Positions 24,620 through 39,970 of a stretch of DNA of 64,000 nt are shown one piece after another. Every line of letters begins with the position of its first letter. Within the stretch, counting starts at the first letter, position 1. The notes under the pieces were generated by a model. It was not told the DNA's origin, did no database searches, and worked only from the letters and a program-made list of their open reading frames with translations. The stretch is taken from contig JAJTWZ010000008.1 in the NCBI GenBank assembly GCA_021463145.1, forward strand, positions 35,880 to 99,879. Direction: 5' to 3'. This DNA comes from Blastocatellia bacterium (lineage in GTDB: Bacteria > Acidobacteriota > Blastocatellia > UBA7656 > JADIYM01). The translations under genes and the position numbers were made by a program.

Positions 24620-24722
24620 ATGGTGTGGATCTCCCGGTCCGGGTCTTGAAGGGATGCCGGATTATGGTTCCGGGCTCGGATCGAGTCAACTGTGGAGTGG
24701 TCGATGCCGTAACACGGTCCGC

Positions 24723-24833
24723 GACCGCGGAGCGGCCGATGCAATAGCCGTGGGTCGCGCGCAGGCGAGCGCAGCGAGCCTCCGCGCGACCCGCGGAATA
24801 GCCGGCCCACCATGAACTGACCGCGGAGCGGTC
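24723..24833 (-). repeat. Composite palindromic element, copy B (inverted)
   Basis: Boxes GACCGCGGAGCGGCC (24723-24737, one mismatch) and GACCGCGGAGCGGTC (24819-24833) flank a stem CCGTGGGTCGCGCG (24748-24761) / CGCGCGACCCGCGG (24783-24796). Read on the minus strand it has the same order as copy A: box, spacer, stem, loop, stem, CTAT, 6-base spacer, box. Confidence 0.78.
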
Positions 24834-24901
24834 ACATTCAGCTTCACGACAGAATCCGTGCAGGTGTCTATGCGCAACGGGATTCCGCCACGTGCACGTG
24901 C

Positions 24902-24988
24902 GACCGCTCCGCGGTCGGACCTGCGGTGCTCGATTCCGTGGGTCGCGGAGTGCGACCCACGGCTATTTTCTTCGACCGCTCCGCGGTC
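24902..24988 (+). repeat. Composite palindromic element, copy C
   Basis: Boxes GACCGCTCCGCGGTC at 24902-24916 and 24974-24988 are identical to those of copy A. The central stem is CCGTGGGTCGC (24936-24946) / GCGACCCACGG (24952-24962) with a 5-base loop, again followed by CTAT. Sixty-eight bases separate it from copy B, in the opposite orientation. Confidence 0.8.
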
Positions 24989-25192
24989 GCGGACGGCATC
25001 GCAACTTCGAGCGCTCCTATCGACAGCCCCGCGCCCGTTGTGGCATCCTACGCTCTTTTGTGAACAGGCCACTTTCGCCGCACGCCGGTGCCGGACTCCT
25101 TCCGTTGCCGACTCGCCCGGTGGTCCGACCATCGCGAAGACTCCGGGCACATTACTGCGGTGTGACCCCAATAGAAGATCAGGAAGGACGTC

Positions 25193-27712
<2,520 letters not shown>

Positions 27713-27743
27713 CGGCGGCCCTTCACGGGCCAGGGAACGGCTG

Positions 27744-27795
27744 AAGGGCCGGAAGTCGAGAACGCTCGAGGAGTGTTGTCGACTTCCGGCCCTTT
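27744..27795 (+). terminator. Strong hairpin terminator after hppA
   Basis: AAGGGCCGGAAGTCGA (27744-27759) pairs perfectly over 16 bp with TCGACTTCCGGCCCTT (27779-27794), loop 19 bases, 31 bases beyond the stop. A short TTT follows within CCCTTTCC. Confidence 0.75.
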
Positions 27796-27959
27796 CCGGT
27801 AATCGGCTGAAGCCGCGCGGGGCCGCAGAGGCCTCCTATCCCAGATCGGCTTCGACCGTCGACGGCGCAGGCCCGTGTTTGCTTGCAACGCGCGTCCGAT
27901 GTACCTTCGACGCGATTGCAGCCCGCTCCGGAAAGCGACCCCACGCTACCGGTCAAGTA

Positions 27960-32015
<4,056 letters not shown>

Positions 32016-32365
32016 GGCCCAAGCTCGGCCTCAGGAGAATTTCAACAAGATCCGCGCATTCGGTCCGATCCGTAATGTTCGTGTGCCGCCGCGCGCCGTG
32101 AAGTTCAAGGCTTCTAAGGGGCGATTGACGATGAAGGGCAGACCCGGCGATCTCAACGTGCACTCGAACGCGCCGAACACGATCGTCGTCGAAGTGCGAG
32201 GCCTCGTCTCGAACACGTTTGCATTCTGAGGGCGAGAGCGGAGAAGGGCTTCGTATCAGTGGCTCGGCTGGTTGAAACCGGAGCTCAGTTCGAAATCTAA
32301 GCCCTGTCCTGTCCGGATCCATATTCATCCGTCCAGTACGTCCAATCCGGAACCACTCGCCGTCT
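32016..32365. other. Convergent intergenic region after the hybrid kinase
   Basis: Holds a short hairpin overlapping the kinase stop (TGAGGCC 32013-32019 / GGCCTCA 32027-32033) without a T-run, and a tract at about 32285-32350 rich in GTCC/GGATCC-type repeats resembling spacers after the Ser/Thr kinase gene. A 74-codon plus-strand frame and a 61-codon minus-strand frame lie here, but neither has a convincing start or family. Confidence 0.45.
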
Positions 32366-33355
32366 TCACCCCGCGATCTTGCACTTCTCGAGCTTGCCGA
32401 GGATACCCTTCCGCTCGCGGGCGATCTCCTTGCCGATGAAGACGCCCTGGCTCTTGAACGCATCGCTGAGCGGAAGTGGGCACCAGTCGAAGTCGTACCG
32501 CCCGCACGTGTAGTTGAAGAGCGACGGCCAGCCCTCGCCCTTGAAGTGCACCATGCCCTTCGCGCGGTAGACCGATCCAGGCAGCCGCCGCAGCATCCGC
32601 TCGAAGCGGTCGCGATCGAGCGGCAACGTGCTCTCGAACGAAAATGCCGAGATCGCGTCCGTGTCGAGGTGCGACTTGCCGGTGGCGCCGTGACCGTGGC
32701 GCTCGTGGTCGCAATCGTCGCCGCACGTGTGCGCGGCCTCGCGTTCCAGCCGCTCACGATGCGTGCTCGCGCTCGTCGCGAAAAGCACTTCGGAATCGAG
32801 CGCCCCGTACGTCGTTTCGAGCATTAGCGCGCGGCCGTTCATCCGCCGCACGCGCTTCTCGGCCTTTTTCAACTCGCGCGGCGTGACGAGGTCCGTCTTG
32901 TTCATCACGATGAAGTCCGCGGCGTCGATCTGATCCCGCACGACCTCGGCTTCCTTCATCGACCGGTCGAGGTTCGCGGCGTCGACGACGGTGACGATCG
33001 CATCGAGGCGCAGGCCCGTGTTCCGGATCTCTTCAGCGAGCGGGTACGGGTTCGCAAGTCCGGTCGTCTCGATCACAAGGAGGTGCGGGTCGACGGTCTC
33101 GATGATGGATCGCACGGCCATACCGAACTGGTAGTTAACGGTGCAGCAGATGCAACCGTTGTCGAGCTCGATCATCTGTTCGACGTTCATGCACTCGATC
33201 GCACGCCCGTCGATTCCGATCTCGCCGATCTCGTTTACGATTACGGCGACCTTCTTGTCGCCCATGCCGCGGGCGAGCACCTGCTTGAGCAGGGTCGTCT
33301 TCCCGCTGCCCAGAAATCCCGTGATGATGTCGACCGTCAGTCCCGATGCACCCAT
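32366..33355 (-). CDS. COG0523 (CobW/YjiA-type) GTPase, putative metallochaperone
   Basis: 329 residues. Walker A is GFLGSGKTTLL (residues 13-23), followed by the metal-binding CICC motif (C68-x-C70-C71) in DNGCICCTVNYQ. Walker B is VIETTGLANP and the guanine-specificity motif is NKTD. A His/Cys-rich segment TCGDDCDHERHGHG (mid-protein) adds likely metal ligands before the C-terminal CobW_C domain (AFSFESTLPLDRDRFERML). G3E GTPases deliver zinc, nickel, cobalt or iron to target enzymes; the metal cannot be named here. No cobalamin or urease genes are nearby, and no zinc-regulated partner is seen. Confidence 0.9.
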   Translation of the reverse strand: MGASGLTVDIITGFLGSGKTTLLKQVLARGMGDKKVAVIVNEIGEIGIDGRAIECMNVEQMIELDNGCICCTVNYQFGMAVRSIIETVDPHLLVIETTGLANPYPLAEEIRNTGLRLDAIVTVVDAANLDRSMKEAEVVRDQIDAADFIVMNKTDLVTPRELKKAEKRVRRMNGRALMLETTYGALDSEVLFATSASTHRERLEREAAHTCGDDCDHERHGHGATGKSHLDTDAISAFSFESTLPLDRDRFERMLRRLPGSVYRAKGMVHFKGEGWPSLFNYTCGRYDFDWCPLPLSDAFKSQGVFIGKEIARERKGILGKLEKCKIAG

Positions 33356-33592
33356 GCCGCCACATGCCTCCGTTCCACCCGCTCGCTACCGCTCGCGGTA
33401 CTGACCTGTCCTTCGCGAGCCGGGTAGCTTAGCACGCGCGCAGTCAGGCCTGCCGCAGGCGGTGCCCGAGCGCCGCCAGCACGGCCGCGTACGAGCACGG
33501 CACGGCGATGAACAAGAGCCCGTCCTTGAACGACAACGGCGGCGAACACGTCGCGTCCGTGCCGTCGGTGACGACGAGGATAGCAACTGTCG
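33356..33592. other. Intergenic spacer between the radical SAM and COG0523 genes
   Basis: About 237 bases on the minus-strand path. One frame ends with a hydrophobic stretch (DGLLFIAVPCSYAAVLAALG) at about 33444-33530, but its frame has no ATG/GTG start near a ribosome-binding site. I do not call it a gene. Confidence 0.4.
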
Positions 33593-34666
33593 CTACTCGA
33601 ACAACGCCATCTGCCCGTGGCGCCCCGGCCTCCGAAACGCCTCCGTCGACAGCTTCGGCAGCTTCTCGAAGTACCCAAGCCGTCGTCTGGTGACGTGAAA
33701 CAGCTGGTGGATCTGCTCGATGGCGACGCCGTCGCCCTTCATCCGTTTCCCGAACCGCGAATCCGCTACGCTCCCTCCGTGCGCGTTCTCGATCTGATGG
33801 ATGATCTTCTGCTTCCGATCCGGGTAGTGCTCGTCGAGCCAGCCCTCGAAGAGCCCCGCCACCGCACCCGGCAACCGCGCGACGGTGTATCCCGCGTGCC
33901 TCGCGCCGGCCTCGTACGCCGCCTTGAGGATCGCCGGCACCTCGTGGCCGGTCAGCGCCGGGATGATCGGCGCGACGAGGACCGCGACAGGAATGCCGGC
34001 GTCGGCAAGCTTCGCGATCGCATCGAGCCGCCGGACGGGCATCGACGTCCGCGGCTCGAGCTTCCGGATGAGCGCCGGATCGAGCGACGTGATCGACACT
34101 GCCACCGCCGCCGCGTTGTAGGTCGCCAGCTCTCCGAGCGCGTCGAGGTCGCGGACGACGAGCCGGTTCTTCGTGACGATCGAGACCGGATTGCGGAACT
34201 CGGCGAGCACCTGCAGGCAACGGCGCGTGATCTCGAGCTTGCGTTCGATCGGCTGGTACGGATCGGTCACGCCGCTGATCCCGAGCATCTGCGGCTTCCA
34301 ACGCGCCGACATGAGTTCCTCGCGCAGAAGCTCGGGCGCGTCCTCCTTCACGAGGATCGTCGTCTCGAAGTCGATTCCGGCGTTCAGACCGAGGTACTCG
34401 TGGTACGGCCGCGCGTAGCAGTAGATGCAGCCGTGCTCGCAGCCGCGATACGGGTTGATGCTCGCGTCGAACCCGACGTCGGGGCTCGAATTCGTCGCGA
34501 TGATCGACTTCGAGGCATCGCGGACGAACTTCGTCTTCGGGGCGATCGCCTCGTCGTCACCTAGGCCCTCGGGATCCGGCTCGACGTGCAGGCGCTCGAA
34601 CCGGTTCTTCGGTGCCTCGGCGGTGCCCCGCCCGCGATGTACGGGTTTCGTATGGCTCACCCGCAC
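33593..34666 (-). CDS. Radical SAM protein, PA0069 / spore-photoproduct-lyase-like family
   Basis: 357 residues from ATG 34664-34666. The [4Fe-4S] cysteines are C76, C80 and C83 in NPYRGCEHGCIYCYARPYHEYL, i.e. CxxxCxxC with the Y-A-R-P-x-H-E context typical of the PA0069/SplB-like group. Upstream is a KTKFVRDASKSIIATN segment; downstream are ISGVTDPYQPIERK and SIVTKNRLVVRDLD, which also fit. The reaction is unknown; members are predicted DNA-photoproduct-repair-like or other radical enzymes. No obvious partner gene. Confidence 0.85.
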   Translation of the reverse strand: MRVSHTKPVHRGRGTAEAPKNRFERLHVEPDPEGLGDDEAIAPKTKFVRDASKSIIATNSSPDVGFDASINPYRGCEHGCIYCYARPYHEYLGLNAGIDFETTILVKEDAPELLREELMSARWKPQMLGISGVTDPYQPIERKLEITRRCLQVLAEFRNPVSIVTKNRLVVRDLDALGELATYNAAAVAVSITSLDPALIRKLEPRTSMPVRRLDAIAKLADAGIPVAVLVAPIIPALTGHEVPAILKAAYEAGARHAGYTVARLPGAVAGLFEGWLDEHYPDRKQKIIHQIENAHGGSVADSRFGKRMKGDGVAIEQIHQLFHVTRRRLGYFEKLPKLSTEAFRRPGRHGQMALFE

Positions 34667-34677
34667 ATGAAAGCATA

Positions 34678-34790
34678 AGAGTTGACAGGATTACAGGATT
34701 TTCAGGATTAACAGGATTCAGCTTTGCGATAGACCCAAAAGAATCCCGTAAATCCTGAAAATCCTGTAATCCTGTAATCCTGTCAACTCT
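34678..34790. repeat. Octamer-repeat hairpin (acaggatt family), 3' of the TonB-dependent receptor gene
   Basis: AGAGTTGACAGGATTACAGG... (34678-34709) is answered by its reverse complement at 34751-34790, interrupted by one extra 8-base unit TAATCCTG. The arms are built from repeats of ACAGGATT. The loop is about 41 bases. It begins five bases beyond the receptor stop on the minus strand and could serve as its terminator. Confidence 0.8.
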
Positions 34791-34794
34791 CTTC

Positions 34795-37700
34795 CTAAAA
34801 CGTCAGCTTCAGCGCGAACTGGATGACCCTCTGGCCGCCCGAGCCGATGCGCGGGCTGCCCGCCGCGACATCCGGTGTGCGCGAGAACGTCCCGAACGAC
34901 GGTGAGAGCAGGTTCGTCTCCGGCAATGCGAAGTTCGGGTGGTTGAAGAGATTGAAGATCTCCGTCCGGAACTGCAGGTCCACGTTTTCCGTCAGCGCGA
35001 TCCGCTTGAAGACCGACAGGTCGACATTCGTGTACTTCGGTCCGCGGAACGTATTGCGCCCGAGCGTGCCGTACTGCCCTTCTGCCGGAATCAGCGCCTC
35101 ACGCGGCACGGTGAGGATCAGCCCGCCGTGTCCGTCCGGTTGGAACGCACCCGGAATGTCGTTCGGTCGCTGCTCGTTGAACGCGTTTCCGTCTAGAACG
35201 GCGTCGGTCCCGAGCCGCACCGTGAACGGCGCGCCCGACTGTGCCGTGACGATGCCGTTTACCTGCCAACCGCCGACGAGCCGGTCGAGCCCGTCGCTCA
35301 CGTCACCGGCGAGCGCCTTCCCCTTCCCGATCGGCAGATCCCACGTGAAGCTCGTCGTGAAGCGATGGCGCACGTCGAACGGCGAGTCTCCGCGCTCGGC
35401 CTTCAGATCGAGGCTGTTCTGTGGAATGCCCGCACTCCCCGTGAACCCGAAGATGTCCGACGCGTTGTCGATCGAATGCGACCACGTGTACGACACGAGG
35501 AACGAGAAGTCGTTCCGGATGCGCCCGCTCAGCCGCGTCTGCAGCGAGTGGTAGATCGACGCCGCCGCGGCCTCCTGCTGCTGGACGAGGTCGATGCCGC
35601 CGGTGTCGATGCCGTCGATGAGAAAAGTCTGTCCTGCGAGCTGCGTTGGCCGCCGATCGAAGATGTTGTTCGGATCGGACTCTCCTGGGAAGTACGCCGG
35701 CTGATTCACGTCTCGATTGAGCAGAAGCTTCACGCCACGCGTGCCGTAGTAACCGACTTCGACACCGACCGACTCGGTGATCTCGTGCTGCACGTTCAGA
35801 TTCCACTGGATCGCGTACGGCGTCCGGATCTCGGGATCGATCGTGATGAGCGCGGGCCCGGCGTCTTCATAGTCCGGACCGAGCGGCACGTCCGCGAAGA
35901 TCTCACCGAGCAGGCCCGGATCCGGAACGGTTCCGTAGATTGGGTAGAACTGCACGGACGCCGGAGGGTTGAACGTCAGGCTGAACGGCACGTTTCCGAA
36001 CACGAGGTCGTAGAACATGCCCGCACCGCCGCGAACGACGGTGTGACCGTCGGCCCAGGGCGTCCACGCAAAACCGGCACGCGGCGCGAAGTTGTTGTGG
36101 TCGCCCTCGTGCAGGCCTTCGTCGTCGGTGAAGAAGCCGCGCTCGACCGTGAAATTCGTCAGCCGGCCGCTTGCCGTCGGCACCGTGTTCAGCTCGTACC
36201 GGAGTCCGAGATTGAGCGTCAGCCCGGGCGCCACGCGCCAGTCGTCCTGCGCGAAGAGGTAGAGGTTCTGCTGGCGGATCGGAGGCGCGGTGACGCCGCG
36301 GCCGATGAACGTCGTCTGCGGCGCCGCGGTCCCCTGCAGGAAGTCGTGGAACGGGCTGATGCCGCTCACCGCGCCGTCGAACCCGATCGTCCCCGCGAAG
36401 CTGAAGTCCTGGAAGCCGTTCAGCTGAACGTACCGCACGTCGACGCCGAACTTGAAGGCGTGTTCGCCGCGAGACCACGAAAGCGTGTCGATCGCCTGGA
36501 ACGTGTTCAGCGCATCGCCGAACGGATAGAGGTTCGCGTTGCCGATCGGCGTGAGGCCCGACACGTTCACCTGCGGAATCCCGAGATTGTCGTCCTCGAG
36601 CACGTTCGTCGGCAGGCCGATCGTCGCGGGATCGGTGCGGTCTTCTCCTGTGTAGTCGTCGAACGCCCGCGCCGCGACGAGCCGCGCGACGTTGACGACC
36701 GACGTCCCGAAGACGCGCGTCCACGATGTCGTGAAGTTCTGCGCCCGCACCTTCGAGAACAGCCCGTAGCCCGGCACCTGCGCCGCGCCGCTCGCCGTGC
36801 CAGACGTCGACTGCACCGGCGTGAACGAGTCGCTGTCGTTGATGAGGTAGCGGAACGAGAACGCGTCGGCGTCGGTCGGATTCCAGTCGACCTTCGCAAG
36901 GAAGTTGTCGTTGCTGCCGCGAATCGTCAGGTTCGAGAGATAGTTCCCGAACGGCGAGTTCGCGTTCGGCAGCGGGTAGAACTGGAGGAGCCGCGCGGCG
37001 ACCGGATCCACGTCGATCGGCCGTCCGTCGAGGCGTCCCGTGATCGCGGCGAGCCGCTGTTCGACCGTCGGCACGTTCGTGAAGATCGTGTTGCCGACTC
37101 GCGAGCGGCTGCCCTCGTAGCTCACGAAAAAGAATGCCTTGTCCTTCTTGATCGGGCCTCCGAAAACGCCGCCGAACTGGTTCAGGATGAAGGCCGAGTC
37201 GGGCGCGCCACCCGCGTTCTCGAAGAAGTTGCGCGCGTCGAAGACGCGGTTGCGGAGGAACTCGAACGCCGTGCCGTGGAACTCGTTCGAGCCGGAACGC
37301 GTCGCGACGTTCACGACGGCGCCCGAGTTGCGGCCGAACTCGGCGGAAAACGTACTCGTCTGGATCGTGAATTCCTCGATCGCGTCGACGTTCACGAAGG
37401 CCGCCACGTTGTTGTTGATCCCCTGGTTGTTGTCGGCGCCGTCGAGTTGGTAGTTCGCACCGCGGTCGCGCTGTCCGCCGACGCTGAAAGCGCCGACGTA
37501 CGTGCCGCCTTCCGACCCACCGCCTCCCGGCGCAGCGGCAACGCCCGGAATGAGCGCGCCGAGTTGCAGGAAATTGCGGCCGTTGAGCGGGAGGTCCGTG
37601 ATCTTCTTGTTGTCGATGACGGTGCCGACGGCGGAGGTCTCGGACTGGATGACGTCGACGGCGACGACGTCGACGAAGTCCATTGCACCGATGACCTGCA

Positions 37701-38016
37701 AGTCCACGTCGACGCGCGGTTCCTGGTTCACGTTGAGCGTGAGCGTCCGTTTCGCCTCGGCAAATCCAGCCGCGCTCACGGTGATCTCGTAGGCGCCGAT
37801 CGGCAGCGACGTGAAGAGGTAGCTTCCGTCATCGGCGGTCGTCATCGTGCGTGTGAGGTTCGTGCCCGTGTGCCGGGCGGTCACGGTGGCGCCGGCGACG
37901 AGCGCACCCTGGGTGTCGGTGACGGTCCCGCGAATCGAGCCCGTCGTGTCGGCGAAGGCCGGAACGGACATCATGGAAAGGAGCAGGAGCGCCAACCAGC
38001 CGCGTCGAATGGTCAA
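34795..38016 (-). CDS. TonB-dependent receptor with carboxypeptidase-regulatory-like N-terminus (Oar-like)
   Basis: 1073 residues. TTG 38014-38016 is the start, with GGAGG eight bases upstream and a signal peptide (RRGWLALLLLSMMSVPAFA). Residues about 25-115 form a CarboxypepD_reg-like beta-sandwich (GSIRGTVTDTQGALVAGATV, GSYLFTSLPIGAYEITV). A plug domain follows (ITDLPLNGRNFLQLGALIPG, SVGGQRDRGANYQLDGADNN, EFGRNSGAVVNVATRSGSNE), then a 22-strand-type barrel to a terminal Phe (FALKLTF), the outer-membrane sorting signal. This type is abundant in Acidobacteriota and thought to import glycans or other large substrates. Flanked by octamer-repeat palindromes on both sides, with no visible partner. 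Confidence 0.95.
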   Translation of the reverse strand: MTIRRGWLALLLLSMMSVPAFADTTGSIRGTVTDTQGALVAGATVTARHTGTNLTRTMTTADDGSYLFTSLPIGAYEITVSAAGFAEAKRTLTLNVNQEPRVDVDLQVIGAMDFVDVVAVDVIQSETSAVGTVIDNKKITDLPLNGRNFLQLGALIPGVAAAPGGGGSEGGTYVGAFSVGGQRDRGANYQLDGADNNQGINNNVAAFVNVDAIEEFTIQTSTFSAEFGRNSGAVVNVATRSGSNEFHGTAFEFLRNRVFDARNFFENAGGAPDSAFILNQFGGVFGGPIKKDKAFFFVSYEGSRSRVGNTIFTNVPTVEQRLAAITGRLDGRPIDVDPVAARLLQFYPLPNANSPFGNYLSNLTIRGSNDNFLAKVDWNPTDADAFSFRYLINDSDSFTPVQSTSGTASGAAQVPGYGLFSKVRAQNFTTSWTRVFGTSVVNVARLVAARAFDDYTGEDRTDPATIGLPTNVLEDDNLGIPQVNVSGLTPIGNANLYPFGDALNTFQAIDTLSWSRGEHAFKFGVDVRYVQLNGFQDFSFAGTIGFDGAVSGISPFHDFLQGTAAPQTTFIGRGVTAPPIRQQNLYLFAQDDWRVAPGLTLNLGLRYELNTVPTASGRLTNFTVERGFFTDDEGLHEGDHNNFAPRAGFAWTPWADGHTVVRGGAGMFYDLVFGNVPFSLTFNPPASVQFYPIYGTVPDPGLLGEIFADVPLGPDYEDAGPALITIDPEIRTPYAIQWNLNVQHEITESVGVEVGYYGTRGVKLLLNRDVNQPAYFPGESDPNNIFDRRPTQLAGQTFLIDGIDTGGIDLVQQQEAAAASIYHSLQTRLSGRIRNDFSFLVSYTWSHSIDNASDIFGFTGSAGIPQNSLDLKAERGDSPFDVRHRFTTSFTWDLPIGKGKALAGDVSDGLDRLVGGWQVNGIVTAQSGAPFTVRLGTDAVLDGNAFNEQRPNDIPGAFQPDGHGGLILTVPREALIPAEGQYGTLGRNTFRGPKYTNVDLSVFKRIALTENVDLQFRTEIFNLFNHPNFALPETNLLSPSFGTFSRTPDVAAGSPRIGSGGQRVIQFALKLTF

Positions 38017-38054
38017 TGAAGGAACCTCCGGGAGGATTTCGCGCAGGATAGGAC

Positions 38055-38136
38055 AGAGTAGACAGGATTAACAGGATTTACAGGAAGAATTGCAGAATCC
38101 TGAATTTCCGAAGAATCCTGTAATCCTGTCAACTCT
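38055..38136. repeat. Octamer-repeat palindrome (acaggatt family), 5' of the TonB-dependent receptor gene
   Basis: AGAGTAGACAGGATTAACAGG... (from 38055) pairs with ...AATCCTGTAATCCTGTCAACTCT (to 38136). On the minus strand it starts AGAGTTGACAGGATTACAGG, identical to the copy at 34678. The AGT-TGA in it is the last codon and stop of the potCD gene. Confidence 0.8.
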
Positions 38137-39970
38137 TTATCCTCGTCCAGAAGCGATCGTAAATCTCCATTGCGCTGCCGAGATCGGTCATGAACTCGCA
38201 ATCGTCGAGCGCCCGGTCCGGTGGGAAGATCGCGGGGTTGTCGCGGTACTCCGGCGGCAGGAACTCGAGCGACGCACGGTTCGGCGTCGCGAAACCCATC
38301 ACTTCCGTGATCCGGGCCGCCGACCGTCCCTCGAGAACGAAGTCGATGAACAGGTGCGCAAGATCCGCGTTTGGAGCGCTCTTCGGGATGCACATGCTGT
38401 CGACGAACATCGTGCAGCCTTCCTTCGGGATCACGTACTCGATATCCGGATTCTCGAGCGCCACTCGCGCGATCTGTCCGCTGTATCCCTGCGTCACCCA
38501 GACCTCTCCGGCCAGCAGGTTCTCGGCGAACGTGTCGCTCTCGAACGTCCGCACGAGCGGTTTCAGCTCCTCTACCAGCTCCGCCGCGCGAGCGATGTCT
38601 GCCTCGTCCGTCGAGTTGAGCGACTTCCCTTCGCGCTTGAGCGCCGCCGCGAAGTTCTCGCGGGCATCGTTGAGCATCCCCAGCCGGTCGCGCAGCGCCG
38701 GATCCCACAGATCCGCCCAGCTCCGGATCGGCTTCGGGCACAGATCCTTTCGATATCCGATTCCGCTCGTTCCCCAACCGTACGGGATCGAGTACCGGTT
38801 CTCCGGATCGAAGGGCAGCCCCAGGAACCGGGGATTCAGGTTGTCGAGGTTCGTCAGGCGTCGCGTGTCGATTTCGCCGAGCAGGTCGTTAGCGCGAAGC
38901 ACTTCGATCATGTAATCGCTCGGCACCACGATGTCGTAGCTGGTGACTCCAGTCTGCAGCTTCGCAAGCATGGCTTCGTTCGAATCGTAGAGCTCGACGT
39001 TGACGCGCACGTCGTAACGAGCCTCGAACTCCGCGACGAGCTCCTCGGGCAGGTATTGCGACCAGATGTAGACGGAAAGCTCGCGCTTGCCGGCGTCGCG
39101 CACCGGACCGCCGATCGAAAAGACGCCGAGCGCTATGACGACAGCTGCCGCAACGGCGGAGGTGCCCCGGCCCGCCGCGCCCGATTCGTAGCGCTGCGAC
39201 AGCAGGACGAGCACGAATGTCGCGAGCAGCAGGATCGTCGAAATGGCGTTGATTTCGGGCGTCACGCCCGTCCGCACCATCGAGTAGATCTGAAGCGGAA
39301 GCGTCGTCCCGCCGCTTCCCGCCACGAAGCTCGTCACGACGTAGTCGTCGAGCGAGATCGTGAAGACGAGAAGTGCCGCCGAGACCAGCCCCGGCACGAG
39401 CAGCGGCAGTGTGACCCGCGCGAACGCCTCGAGCGGCGGCGCTCCCAGGTCCGCGGCGGCTTCCTCCAGTCTTGGATCGAGCATCGCGAGCCGCGCGCGA
39501 ACGGTGAAAACCACGTAGGAAATCGAGAACGCGACGTGGGTGACGACGACCGACCAGAAACCCAGCTTCCAGCCCGCGAGACCGAAGAAGACGACGCTCG
39601 CGAACCCGAGCACGATCTCGGGAATGACCACGGGCAGGTAGAAGATTCCGTCGACGAATCCGCGTCCGCGGAAACGATGACGGCCGAGTGCGATAGCTGC
39701 CGGAGTCCCCACAAGCACCGACAGGGCGGTCGAGATGAATGCCACGAAAAGACTCGTGCGGAGCGACTGAATCACCGCTTCGTCCTGCCATGCCTTCGCA
39801 TACCAGTCGAGCGAGAAGCCCGACCATACGGCCATCTGCCGCGATGCATTGAACGAGAAAACCACCAGGACGAGGATCGGAACGTAGAGATAGGCGTACA
39901 CCGCCGCAATGCCCAGCCAGGCGCCAAACGGCCGTGGCGCCTGCGGCGCGGGTCGCGACGTCGCGCTCAC
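38129..39970 (-). CDS. Fused polyamine-type ABC permease (PotC) and substrate-binding protein (PotD)
   Basis: 613 residues from GTG 39968-39970, which overlaps the potB stop (GTGA). Residues about 1-270 are a PotC-like permease with six TM helices and the EAA loop EEAAADLGAPPLEAF-ARVTLPLLVPG. A seventh hydrophobic segment (about 280-297) carries the chain outside. Residues about 300-613 are a PotD/PotF-like binding protein (LSVYIWSQYLPEELVAEFEA, YDIVVPSDYMIEVLRANDLL, VWVTQGYSGQIA). Normally these are separate genes; the binding protein here is tethered to its permease. Polyamine or a related amine is the likely substrate. The final AGT codon and stop lie in an octamer repeat. Confidence 0.9.
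   Translation of the reverse strand: MSATSRPAPQAPRPFGAWLGIAAVYAYLYVPILVLVVFSFNASRQMAVWSGFSLDWYAKAWQDEAVIQSLRTSLFVAFISTALSVLVGTPAAIALGRHRFRGRGFVDGIFYLPVVIPEIVLGFASVVFFGLAGWKLGFWSVVVTHVAFSISYVVFTVRARLAMLDPRLEEAAADLGAPPLEAFARVTLPLLVPGLVSAALLVFTISLDDYVVTSFVAGSGGTTLPLQIYSMVRTGVTPEINAISTILLLATFVLVLLSQRYESGAAGRGTSAVAAAVVIALGVFSIGGPVRDAGKRELSVYIWSQYLPEELVAEFEARYDVRVNVELYDSNEAMLAKLQTGVTSYDIVVPSDYMIEVLRANDLLGEIDTRRLTNLDNLNPRFLGLPFDPENRYSIPYGWGTSGIGYRKDLCPKPIRSWADLWDPALRDRLGMLNDARENFAAALKREGKSLNSTDEADIARAAELVEELKPLVRTFESDTFAENLLAGEVWVTQGYSGQIARVALENPDIEYVIPKEGCTMFVDSMCIPKSAPNADLAHLFIDFVLEGRSAARITEVMGFATPNRASLEFLPPEYRDNPAIFPPDRALDDCEFMTDLGSAMEIYDRFWTRIKS

Larger units (their letters stand above)
24620..25192. 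other. 573-bp divergent intergenic region with two palindromic elements
   Basis: Lies between the permease and hppA, which are transcribed away from it. It contains two composite palindromic elements (24723-24833 and 24902-24988) and the hppA ribosome-binding site (AGGAAGG at about 25180-25186). No gene is seen; the open frames here are Arg-rich shadows of the repeats. Confidence 0.7.

Noticed and set aside
33444..33595. Hydrophobic minus-strand frame after the radical SAM gene
   Set aside because: The frame runs in from the radical SAM gene and has no ATG or GTG start near a ribosome-binding site; likely chance.
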